A stretch of DNA of 64,000 nt from Lichenostomus cassidix (taxonomy: Eukaryota; Chordata; Aves; Passeriformes; Meliphagidae). Positions within the stretch are counted from its first letter, which is position 1; every line of letters begins with the position of its first letter. The notes beneath the pieces are model-generated. The model was not told where the DNA came from, ran no database searches, and saw nothing but the letters and a program-made list of their open reading frames with translations. The stretch lies in the NCBI GenBank assembly GCA_008360975.2, contig VLJF02000033.1, forward strand, positions 3,286,001-3,350,000, in the 5' to 3' direction. A program made the translations under genes and the position numbers. Of this stretch, positions 1 to 12,400 are shown piece by piece.

Positions 1-381
1 TCCCAATTTCCCCCATTTCCCCCATTTTCCCCATTTTCCCATTTTTCCCCATTTTTCCCCATTTCCCCATTTTTTCCCTCATTTTCCCCCATTTTTCCCC
101 ATTTTTCCCATTTTCCCCATTTTCCCATTTTCCCATTTTCCCCATTTTTCCCATTTTTCCCCATTTTCTCCCCAAAATCCCATTTTCCCCAATTTTTCCC
201 CATTTTCCCCAATTTCCCCATTTTTCCCCAAAATCCCATTTTCCCCATTTCCCCAATTTCCCCCATTTTTTCCCATTTTCCCCATTTTCCCCAATTTCCC
301 CAATTTCCCCATTTTTCCCCAATTTCCCCCATTTTTCCCATTTTTCCCATTTTTTCCCATTTTTCCCCATTTTCCCCCCAG
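1..381. repeat. Intronic CCCCATTTT-type simple repeat upstream of the first visible collagen exon
   Basis: Pyrimidine-rich repeat built on variants of CCCCATTTT and CCCAATTTC, ending in a C-run and AG that serves as the acceptor of the exon at 382. Nothing coding is seen; the long open frames here result from the repeat lacking stops. Confidence 0.85.
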
Positions 382-489
382 GGCCACCCCGGGCTCATTG
401 GGCTGATTGGACCTCCTGGGGAGCAAGGGGACAAAGGGGACAGAGGGAGACCTGGAATTCCCGGAAAAACCGGGAACAAGGGAGAGACG
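382..489 (+). CDS. COL11A2: COL11A2 triple-helix exon, 108 bp
   Basis: Encodes 12 Gly-X-Y triplets in phase 0, including [19 protein letters not shown], which resembles the C-terminal helix of type V/XI chains. The acceptor is a C-run plus AG at 380-381 and the donor is GTGAGG at 490. From about 421 onward, the 3' two-thirds of the exon plus the donor recur 15 times in the following intron. Confidence 0.9.
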
Positions 490-3400
490 GTGAGGAATTG
501 GGGTGAAAATGTGGGATTTTGGGAAAAAATATGGGATTTGGGGAAAAAATAGCCAAAAAATGGGATTTGGGAGGAAAAAACTGCAAAAAAATGGGATTTT
601 GGGGACAAAGGGGACAGAGGGAGACCTGGAATTCCCGGAAAAACCGGGAACAAGGGAGAGACGGTGAGGATTTGGGGTGAAAATATGGGATTTTGGGAAA
701 AAACCCTAAAAAAATGGGATTTCGGGGAAAAAATCCGCAAAAAAATGGGATTTTGGGAGGAAAAACTGGGATTTTTGGGGACAAAGGGGACAGAGGGAGA
801 CCTGGAATTCCCAGAAAAACTGGGAATAAGGGAGAGACAGTGAGGAATTGGGGAGAAAAAATGGGATTTTGGGAAAAAACCCTAAAAAAATGGGATTTTG
901 GGGAAAAAATACCAAAAAAATCCGATTTTAGGAAGGAAAAAAGGGATTTTGGGGACAAAGGGGACAGAGGGAGATCTGGAATTCCCGGAAAAACCGGGAA
1001 CAAGGGAGAGACGGTGAGAAATTGGGGAGAAAAAGTGGGATTTTGGGAAAAAATATGGGATTTGGGGAAAAAACCCGAAAAAAATCGGATTTGGGAGGAA
1101 AAATCACCAAAAAAATGGGATTTTTGGGGACAAAGGGGACAGAGGGAGACCTGGAATTCCCGGAAAAACCGGGAATAAGGGAGAGACGGTGAGGAGTTGG
1201 CGAGAAAATATGGGATTTTGGGAAAAAACAAAAAAAATGGAATTTGGTGGGAAAAAATACCAAAAAATTGGGATTTTTGGGGAAAAAAATTGGGATTTTG
1301 GGGACAAAGGGGACAGAGGGAGACCTGGAATTCCGGGAAAAACTGGGAACAAGGGAGAGACGGTGAGGAGTTGGGGAGAAAAAACGGGATTTTGGGAAAA
1401 AATTGGGATTTTGGGGAAAAAACCTGAAAAAAATCGGATTTGGGAGGAAAAATCCCCCAAAAAATGGGATTTTGGGAGGAAAAATGGGATTTTTGGGGAC
1501 AAAGAGGACAGAGGGAGACCTGGAATTCCAGGAAAAACTGGGAACAAGGGAGAGACGGTGAGGATTTGGGGAGAAAAACTGGGATTTTGGGAAAAAAAGC
1601 CAAAAAAAATGGGATTTCGGGGAAAAAATCCGCAAAAAAATGGGGTTTTGGGAGGAAAAATGGGATTTTGGGGACAAAGGGGACAGAGGGAGACCTGGAA
1701 TTCCTGGAAAAACCGGGAATAAGGGAGAGACGGTGAGGAGTTGGGGTGAAAAAATGGGATTTTGGGAAAAAACCTAAAAAATGGGATTTTGGGGGGAAAA
1801 AATACCAAAAAAATCCGATTTTGGGAGGAAAAATCACCCAAAAAATGGGATTTTGGGGACAAAGAGGACAGAGGGAGACCTGGAATTCCTGGAAAAAAAC
1901 TGGGAATAAGGGAGAGACGGTGAGGAATTGGGGGGAAAATGTGGGATTTTGGGAAAAAAACCCTAAAAAAAAGGGATTTGGGGGGAAAAATACCAAAAAA
2001 ATCAGATTTTGGGAGAAAAAAACTGCAAAAAATGGAATTTTTGGGGACAAAGGGGACAGAGGGAGACCTGGAATTCCCAGAAAAACTGGGAATAAGGGAG
2101 AGAAGGTGAGGAGTTGGGGAGAAAAACTGGGATTTTGGGAAAAAACCCTAAAAAAATGGGATTTTGGGGAAAAAATCCGCAAAAAAATGGGGTTTTTGGG
2201 AGGAAAATTGGGATTTTTGGGGACAAAGGGGACAGAGGGAGACCTGGAATTCCTGGAAAAACTGGGAATAAGGGAGAGACGGTGAGGAATTGGGGAGAAA
2301 AAGTGGGATTTTGGGAAAAAACAACAAAAAAAAAGGGATTTTGGGGGAAAATTTGCCAAAAAAATTAGATTTTGGGAGAAAAAACTGCAAAAAATGGGAT
2401 TTTTGGGGACAAAGGGGACAGAGGGAGACCTGGAATTCCGGGAAAAACTGGGAATACGGGAGAGACAGTGAGGAGTTGGGGAGAAAAAATGGGATTTTGG
2501 GAAAAAAACCTAAAAAAATGGGATTTTGGGGAAAAAATCCGCAAAAAAATGGGATTTTGGGAGGAAAAATGGGATTTTTGGGGACAAAGAGGACAGAGGG
2601 AGACCTGGAATTCCGGGAAAAACCGGGAACAAGGGAGAGACGGTGAGGAGTTGGGGAGAAAAAATGGGATTTTGGGAAAAAAACCAAAAAAAATGGGATT
2701 TTGGGAAAAAATCGCCCAAAAAATCAGATTTTGGGAGGAAAAATGGGATTTTTGGGGACAAAGGGGACAGAGGGAGACCTGGAATTCCCAGAAAAACTGG
2801 GAATAAGGGAGAGAAGGTGAGGAGTTGGGGAGAAAAAATGGGATTTTGGGAAAAAACCCTAAAAAAATGGGATTTTGTGGGAAAAAAATACCAAAAAAAT
2901 CCGATTTTGGGGAGAAAAATGGCAAAAAAATGGGATTTTGGGGACAAAGGGGACAGAGGGAGACCTGGAATTCCCGGAAAAACCGGGAACAAGGGAGAGA
3001 CGGTGAGCAATTGGGGAGAAAATGTGGGATTTTGGGAAAAAACCCTAAAAAAATGGGATTTGGGGGGAAAAAATACCAAAAAAATCCGATTTTGGGAGGA
3101 AAAATGGAATTTTTGGGAAACAAAGGGGACAGAGGGAGACCTGGAATTCCGGGAAAAACTGGGAATAAGGGAGAGGTGATGAGGAAATTGGGGAAAAATG
3201 GGATTTTGGGAAAAAAGTTATTAAAAGTACGTATTTTGGGGAAAAAAACTCCAAAAAAATGGGATTTTGGGAGAAAAAATGGGAAAAAAAAGGGATTTGG
3301 GAGGAAAAATCATCAAAAAAGCAAAGGGAGTTTTTTTGGAAAATGGATTTTTGGGGGAAAAATTGGGATTTGGGGGAAAAAATGGGATTTTGGGGAAAAA

Positions 3401-6400
3401 GGTTTTAAAAATGGGGATTTTGGGTGGAAAAAATTAAATTTTGGGGGAAAAAATCGCAGAGAAATTAGGTTTTGGGAGGAAAAAAATGGGTTTGGGAGAA
3501 AAAAATCACCCAAAAATGGGATTTGGGGGAAAAATATTCCAAAAAAATTGGGATTTTGGGCTGGAAAATGGGATTTTGGGGAATTTGGGGGGAAAAATGG
3601 GATTTTTTTGGGGAAAAATGGGATTTTTGGGGAAAAAAATCCTCCCAAAAAATGGGATTTTGGGAGGGAAAGAAATCCCAGAGAAATTGGGATTTGGGGG
3701 GAAAATGGGATTTGGGGAAGAAATTCCCCAAAAAATGAGATTTGAGGAAATAAAAGAGATTTGGGGGAAAAAAATCCTCAAAAAATGGGATTTTTGGGGG
3801 AAAAATCCTAAAAAAAATGGGATTTGGGGTTGGAAAATGGGATTTTGGGGGAATTTGTGGGGAAAAAATGGGATTTTTGTGGAGAAAAATGGGATTTTTG
3901 GGAAAAAAATGGGATTTTGGGGAGGGAAAAGTGGGATTTGGGGGGAAAAATCCTAAAAATGGGATTTGGGGTTGGAAAATGGGATTTTGGGGGAATTTGT
4001 GGGGAAAAATGGGATTTTTGTGGAGAAAATGGGATTTTGGGAAAAAAATGGGATTTTGGGGAAAAATCCTAAAAATGGGATTGGAGGAAAAATAGGATTT
4101 TGGGGGAAAAGAGATTTTGAGAAAATCCTTAAAAAAAAGGGATTTGGGGGGAAAAAACCAGGATTTTGGGGGAAAAAAGGGATTTTGGGGAAAAATGGGA
4201 TTTTGGGGAAAAGTCTTAAAAAAATGGGATTTGGGGGAAAAAATCGGATTTTGGGGGGAAAAAAGGGATTTTTGGGGGAAAAAGTGGGATTTGGGGTGGG
4301 AAAAATGGGATTTTGGGGAAATTAGTGGGGGAAAAATGGGATTTTTGGGAAAAAAGTGGTATTTTGGGGAAAAAAACCCTAAAAAAAATGGGATTTGGGG
4401 TGGAAAAATGGGATTTTGGGGGAATTTTTGGGGGAAAAAATGGGATTTTTGAGGAAAAAAAAGGGATTTTTTGGGGAAAAAAGTGGGATTTGGGGTGGGA
4501 AAAATGGGATTTGGGGGAAAAAATTGGATTTTTGGGAAAGAAAGTGGGATTTTGGGGGGAAAATCCTAAAAAAATAGGATTTGGGGTGGGAAAATGGGAT
4601 TTTTGGGGAATTTGTGGGGAAAAAATGGGATTTGTGGGGAAAAAATGGGATTTTGGGGAAAAAGTGGGATTTGGGGAAAAAAACCTAAAAAAATGGGATT
4701 TGGGGAAAAATAGGATTTTTTGGTGGAAAAATGAGATTTTGGGAGAAAAATCCTAAAAAAAAGGATTTGGGGGAAAAAATTGGGATTTTGGGAAAAGTCT
4801 TTAAAAAATGGGATTTGGGGGAAAAATAGGATTTTGGGTGGAAAAATGGGATTTTGAATTAGTAGGGAAAAAATGGGATTTTGGGAAAAAGTGTGATTTT
4901 GGGGGAAAAATCCTAAAAAAAATGGGATTTGGGGAAAAAAATTGGGATTTTGGGGAAAAAAAGTGGGATTTTGGGGGAAAAATCCTAAAAAAAATGGGAT
5001 TGGGGGAAAAAAATAGAATTTTTGGGGAAAAAAATGGGATTTGGGGTGGGAAAAAGAGGATTTTTTGGGGGAAAAAAGCAGATTTTGGGTGGATTTTTGG
5101 GGGATTTGGGGGATTTTGGGATTTTTGGGATGTGAAATTCCATGAATTTTCTTTCCCAGGGAATTCCTGGAGCTGCAGGACCTTTGGGACCTTCGGGACC
5201 TCCTGGGCTGCCTGTGAGTCACCAAAAAACCCCAAAAATTCCCAAAAAAATTCCCAAAAAATTCCCAAAATCCCACTCTGCAAATTCCCTCCCCACATGC
5301 CCAAATCCCCCTCCTCAAATTCCCCGAAATTCCCCAAATTTCCCCAAAATTCTCTCCCCAAATTCCCCCAAATTCCTCAAATTTCCCAATTCCCCAATTT
5401 CTCTTCCCCAAATCCCCAAATTCCCCAAAAAAATCCCCAAATTCCTCCCCAAAAATCCCCAAATTCCCAAAAAAAAATCCCCAAATTCGCCAGAAAGTCC
5501 CCAAATTCCTCCCAAAATCCTTTTCCCAAATTCCCTTCCCAAATCCCCAAAATCCCCAAAATCCCCAAATTCCCAAAATTCCCCAAAATCCCCCAAATTT
5601 CCTTCCCAAATACCAAAATCTCCAAATTTCCCAAATTCTCCAAATCCCCAAACTCCCAAAATTCCCCCAAAATCCCAAAATCCTGTCCCAAATCCTCCCC
5701 AAATTCCCCAAATTTCCCCCAAATTTCCAAATTTCTCAAATTCCCCAAATCCCCCAAATTTCCCTCCCCATTTTCTCTTCCCCAAAATCCCCAAATTCCC
5801 CCAAAAAATCCCCAAATTCCTCCCAAATTCCTCTTCCCAAATTCCCTTCCCAGATCCCCAAAAACTCCCAAATTCCCAAATTCCCCAAATTCCCAAATTC
5901 CCAAATTCCTCAAATTCCCAAATCCCCAAAATCCCCAAATTCCCCAAAATCCCCCAAATTTCCTTCCCAAATACCAAAATCTCCAAATTTCCCAAATTCT
6001 CCAAATCCCCAAACTCCTGAAATTCCCCCAAAATCCCAAAATCTTGTCCCAAATCCTCCCAAATTTCCCAAAATTCCCCAAATTTCCCCCAAATTTCCAA
6101 ATTTCTCAAATTCCCCAAATCCCCCAAATTTCCCTCCCCATTTTCTCTTCCCCAAAATCCCAAAATTCCAAAAAAAATCCCCAAATTCCTCCCAAATTCC
6201 TCTTCCCATATTCCCTTCCCAAATCCCCAAAAACTCCCAAATTCCCCAAATTCCCTAAATTCCCTAAATTGCCCCAAAATCCCCAAAATTCCCAAAATTC
6301 CCCAAAATCCCGCAAATTTCCTCCCCAAATCCCCAACTTCCTCTCCAATTCCCAAATTCCCCAAAAATGCCCAAATCCCCAAAATTCCCAATTTCCCCAA

Positions 6401-9400
6401 ATTCCCAAATTCCCCAAACTCCCAAAATTCCTCCCAAAATCCTTTCAATCCCCAAAATGCCCAAATTCCCCAAAATCCCCCAAAATTCCCCAAATGCCCA
6501 AGTTCCCCCAAATCCCCAATTTCCCCAAAAATTCCCAAATCCCCCAAATTCCCCAAATTCCCCCAAAATCCCCAAATTCCCCTAAATCCCCAATTTCCCC
6601 AAAAATTCCCGAATCCCCCAAATTTCCCTAAATCCCCCAAATTGCTCCTCCTCCCCATATTCCCCAAATTCCCTTGAAATTCCCCAAAATCCCCTGAAAT
6701 TCCCAAAATCCCCAAATTCCTCCCAAAATCCTTTCAATCCCCAAGTTCCCCAAATTCCCCAAAATCCCCAAATTCCTCCCAAAATCCTTTCAAACCCCAA
6801 AATTCCCAAACTGCCACAAATCCCCAAATTCCCCCAATCCCCAAATTCCCCCAAATTCCCCAAATCCCCCAAATTCCCCAAAATCCCTGAAATTCCCCAA
6901 ATTCCCCAAAATCAAATTCCCCAAATTCCCCAAAATCCCTGAAATTCCCCAAATTCCTCCCAAAATCCTTTCAATCCCCAAATTCCCCAAAATCCCCAAA
7001 TTCCCCAAAATTCCCAAATTCCCCAACCTCCTCCCCAAATCCCCAAAATTCTCAAATTCCCAAATTCCCCAAAATCCCCTGAAATTCCCCAAATTCCCCA
7101 AAAATTCCCAAATTCCTCCCAAAATCCTTTCAATCCCCAAATTCCCCCAAATCCCCAAATCCCCCAAAATCCCCAAATTCCCCAAAATTCCCCAAAATTC
7201 CCTAAATTCCCCAAATCCCCAAACTCCCCAATTTCCCCAAATTCTCTCCCCAAATCCCCAAAATCCCCAAAATCCCCAAATTTCTCCATTTTTCCCCCTC
7301 AGGGTCCTGCAGGACCTAAAGGAGCCAAAGGAGCCATGGTGAGAAAATACCCAAAATCACCCCAAAAATATCCCCAAAAATACCCCAAAAATGTCCCAAA
7401 ATGTACCCCAAAAATACCCCAAAATAGATCCCAAAAATGTCCCATAAATCACCCCAAAATATCCCCCAAAATATACCAAAAATACCCCAAAAATATCCCA
7501 AAAAATACCACAAAATCCCCCAAAATACCCCAAAATATACCCAAAAATATCCCATAAATTACCCCAAAATATCCCACCCAAAAATATCCCAAAAAATCCC
7601 CAAAAGTACCAAAAATATCCCAAAAATATCCCAAAATATACCCCAAAAAATACCCAAAAAATAGTCAAAAAATACCCCAAAGATACCCCAAAAATATCCC
7701 CAAATATATCCCAAGAATATCCCAAAAATATATCCCAAAATACCCCAAAATATACCTCAAAAATATCCCAAAATATATCCCAAAATAACCCAAAATGTAC
7801 CTCAAAAATATCCCAAAATATACCCCAAAAATATCCCAAAAATATCCCAAAATATACCCCAAAAATATCTCAAAATATATCCCAAAAAATACCCCAAAAT
7901 ATACCCAAAAAATATCCCAAAATATATCCCAAAATGTCCCATAAATCACCCCAAATATACCCCAAAATATACAAAATACCCCAAAAAATATCCCAAAAAT
8001 ACCACAAAATCCCCCAAAATATACCCCAAAAATATCCCATAAATTACCCCAAATATACCCCAAAATATACCAAAAATCCCCCCAAAAATACCCCAAAATA
8101 TATCCCAAAATATCCATAAATCACCCCAAAATATACCAAAAATATCCCAAAAATATCCCAAAATATACCCCAAAAATATCCAAAAAATATCCCAAAATAT
8201 ACCCCAAAAATTACCCCAAAATATACCCAAAATATCCCAAAATATATCCAAAAATATCCATAAATCACCCCAAAATATACCCCAAAATATACCAAAAAAT
8301 ACCCAAAAAATATCCCAAAATACCACAAAATCCCCAAAAATACCCCAAAATATATCCCATAAATTACCCCAAATAGACCCCAAAATATACCAAAAATCAA
8401 AAAAAAATACCCCAAAATATATCCCAAAAATATCCAAAAAATATCCAAAAAAATACCCCAAAAATATCCCAAAAATATCCCAAAATATACCCCAAAAAAT
8501 ACCCAAAAAATAGTCAAAAAATACCCCAAAGATACCCCAAAAATATCCCCAAATATATCCCAAGAATATCCCAAAAATATATCACAAAATATCCCGAAAT
8601 ATACCTCGAAAATATCCCAAAATATATCCCAAAATGTACCCCAAAAATATCCCAAAAATATCCCAAAAAATATCCCAAAATATACCCCAAAATACCCCAA
8701 AAATATCCCAAAATACCCCAAAAATACCTCAAAAACATCACAAAAACACCCCCAAAAATACCCCAAAAACATCCCAAAATACCCCAAAAATACCCCAAAA
8801 ACACCCCCAAAAATACCCCAAAAACAGACCTAAAAAATCCCCCAAAAATACCCCAAAAAATACCCAAAACCAGAAAACATCCCAAAAAATCCCCAAAAAA
8901 TACCCCAAAACCACCCCAAATAATATCTGAGAAATACCCCAAAACCAGCCCAAAATATTCCAAAAAATATCCTAAAAAATCAAAAAAAAAAATATCCCAA
9001 AAACACCCCAAAGGAGCCATGGTGAGAAAATACCCAAAAATACCAAAAAATACCCAAAAAACCCAAAAACTCCCCCAAAAATTTCCCTAAAACACCCCAA
9101 AACAGCCCAAAAAATACTCCAAAATATCCCAAAAATATCCCAAAACCTCCCCAAAATATACCTCATAACCATCCCAAAACCACCCAGAAAATACCCCAAA
9201 ACACCAAAAAATACCCCAAAATCCCCAAAAAACCCTAAAATATACCCCAAAAACATCCCAAAACCACCCAGAAAAAACCAAAAAAAAATCTCCCCAAAAA
9301 TATCCCAAACACCAAAATCCCCCAGAAAACACCTCAAACAATCCCAAAAAATACCCAAAAATATCCTAAAACCATCCCAAAATATACCCCAAAAAATCCC

Positions 9401-12400
9401 AAAACCACCCAAAATAATCCCAAAAATCCCCACAAAAATCCCCAAAAATATCCCCAAATAAAAATCCTAAAACCACCCCAAAATTAACCCCAAAACCACC
9501 CAGAAAATATCCCAAAATACCAAAAAATATCCCAAAACAGCCCAAAAAATCCTCAAAAACACCCCAAAACCACCCAAAATCCCCCAAATTTCCCCCAAAT
9601 TTCCCCCAAAAATGCCCCAAATTTCTCTGCAGGGCCAAGCAGGACCCAAAGGGCAACGAGGACCTCCTGGACCTCCTGGGCATCCTGTGAGATTTGGGAT
9701 TTTGGGGAATTTTGGGGGAATTTGGGGGATTTTGGGGAGATTTGGGGGATTTTGGGGGCATTTGAAATTTGAGAGATTTTGGGGAAATTGGAGTGGATTT
9801 TGGGAAATTGAAGGATTTTGGGGAATTTTGGGGGATTTTGAGGATTTTGGGGAGATTTTGGGGGCATTTGGGGGAAATTTGAGAGATTTTGGGGGGATTT
9901 GGGTGGATTTTGGGGAAATTTCATGATTTTTGGGGAATTTTGGGGATTTTGGGGATTTTGAGGAGAGTCTGAAGAATGTTTTGGGGAAATGGGGATTTTG
10001 AAATTCGGGTGGTTTGGGGATTTTGAAAGTTTGGGGATTTTCAGGGGGATTTTGGGGAGATTTGGGGATTTTGAGGGAAGTTTGGGGCAATTTTGGGGAA
10101 ACTGGAATTTAGGGAGTTTTGGGGAATTTTGGGTGGATTTGAAAATTTGAGGGTTTGGAAATTTGGGTGATTTTGGTGGTTTTAAAATTTGGGGAGATTT
10201 GGGGTTTTGAAAATTTTGAGGAAGGTTGGGAATTTTTGAAATGGATTTTGGGGGGTTTGGAGAATTTGGGAATTGGAGTGGATTTTGGAAATTGGGTGAT
10301 TTTGGGGAATTTTTGGGGATTTTGGGGAGAGTTTGAGAGAATTTTTTGGGGAAAATGAGATTTTGGGGGGGAATTTGGGGTGGATTTGGGGAGTGGGGAT
10401 TTTGGGGAAGTTTGGGGATTTTGGGGTTTGGGGAAGTTTTGGGAGGGGGAAAATTTCGGGAGGGTGGGGATTTTGGAATTTGGGGATTTTGGGGATTTGG
10501 GGGTTTTAGGGGGAATTTGGGTGATTTTGGGAGATTTGGGGATTTTGGGAGGATTTAGGGGATTATGGGGGAAGGTTGGGGATTTTTGGGGAAAAAATGG
10601 GATTTTGGGATTTGGGGTGGATTTGGGGAGATTTGAGGGATTTTGAAATCTGGTGATTTGGGGGGGATTTTGGGGAGATTTTTGGGGATTTTAGAGGGAA
10701 GATTTTTGGGGGAAGGGTTTTGGGGAACTCAGTGATTTTGGGAATTTTGGGAATTTTGGGGAATTTGGGAATTTGGGATTTTGGGGATTTGGGATGAAAA
10801 TTTGGGAAATTTGGAATTTGGGGATTTTGAGGATTTTGGAGGAATTTGGGGGAATTTGGGGATTTTGGGGAGATTTTGGAGGGATTTTGGGGGAAGTTGG
10901 AGGAATTTTGAGAGATTTTGAGGATTTTGGGGAATTTAGGAAATTTGGGATGCAAAACAGGATTTTGGGGGGTTGGAGGATCTTGGGGGTGGATTTGGGA
11001 ATTTTGGGAGGGATTTTGGAGATTTTGGGATTTTGGGGAATTTGGGGGATTTAGGGGGATTTGGGAATGGAAAGTGGGATTTGGGGGAAATTTTGGGGGA
11101 AAAAGGGGATTTGGAGGGAAAGAAGGGATTTTGGGATTTCCCATCAGAATTTTGGGATTTTCCATGGGAATTTTCGGATTACCCATTGGAATTTTGGGAT
11201 TTTCTGTAGGAATTTTGGGATTTTCCGTCGGAATTTTGGGATTTCCCATCAGAATTTTGGGAATTCCCATCGGAATTTTGGGATTTCCCATTGGAATTTT
11301 GGGATTTCCAATGGAATTCTGGGATTTCCCATCGGAATTCTGGGATTTTTCAGCTAAATTTTGGGATTTCCCGTCAGAATTCTGGGATTTCCAGTCGGAA
11401 TTTTGGGATTTCCCATCAGAATTTTGGGATTTCCTGTCGGAATTTTGGGATTTCTATTGGAATTCTGGGATTTCCCATCAGAATTTTGGGATTTTCCGTC
11501 AGAATTTTTGGGTTTTCCATCAGAATTTTGGGATTCCCATGGGAATTTTGGATTTTCTGTAGGAATTTTGGGATTTCCAGTCGGAATTTTGGGATTTCCC
11601 GTCAGAATTTTTCGATTTCCCATCAGAATTTTGGATTTTCCCATCAGAATTTTGGGATTTCCCATCGGAATTTTGGGATTTTCCATCAGAATTTTGGGAT
11701 TTCCCGTCGGAATTTTGGGATTTCCCATCAGAATTTTAGGATTTTCCATCTGAATTTTGGGATTTTCCATCGGAATTTTGGGATTTCCCGTCGGAATTTT
11801 GGGATTTTCCTGTTGGAATTTTGGGATTCCCATGGGAATTTTGGATTTTCTGTAGGAATTTTGGGATTTCCCATCAGAATTTTGGGATTTTCCGTCAGAA
11901 TTTTGGGATTTTCCATCACAATTTTGGTATTTCCAGTTGGAATTTTGGATTTTCCCATCAGAATTTTGGGATTTTCTGTAGGAATTCTGGGATTTCCCAT
12001 CAGAATTTTGGGATTTTCTGTAGGAATTTTGGGATTTCCCGTCAGAATTTCATGATTTCCCGTCGGGATTTTGGGATTTCCCATCAGAATTTTGGGATTT
12101 CCCATCGGAATTTTGGGATTTCCCGTCAGAATTTTGGGATTTCCTGTTGGAATTTTGGGATTTCCCGTCAGAATTTTGGGATTTCCTGTTGGAATTTTGG
12201 GATTTCCCATCGGAATTTTGGGATTTCCCCCCGCAGGGTCCTCCCGGTGACGTCATCCAACCTCTTCCTCTCCAAATTCCCAAAAAATCCAAACGATCCC
12301 TCGACGGGAAATCCGGGAATCGACGGGAATTCGGAGATCAGAAATTCGGGAATCATCCGGAATTTGAGGATCAAGAATTTGGGAATCTTGGAGAATTCCA

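Noticed and set aside
395..3745. Long open frames on both strands (up to 654 codons) rich in Phe/Pro/Ser or Gly/Lys/Trp
   Set aside because: They are translations of stop-free simple repeats with no conserved domain; the true exon lies in another context at 382-489.
11291..12210. Plus-strand frames rich in ILGFPxG or FGISxRN
   Set aside because: The 21-bp repeat unit is a multiple of three and lacks stops, so the frames are open by construction; only the part from 12237 is supported as coding.
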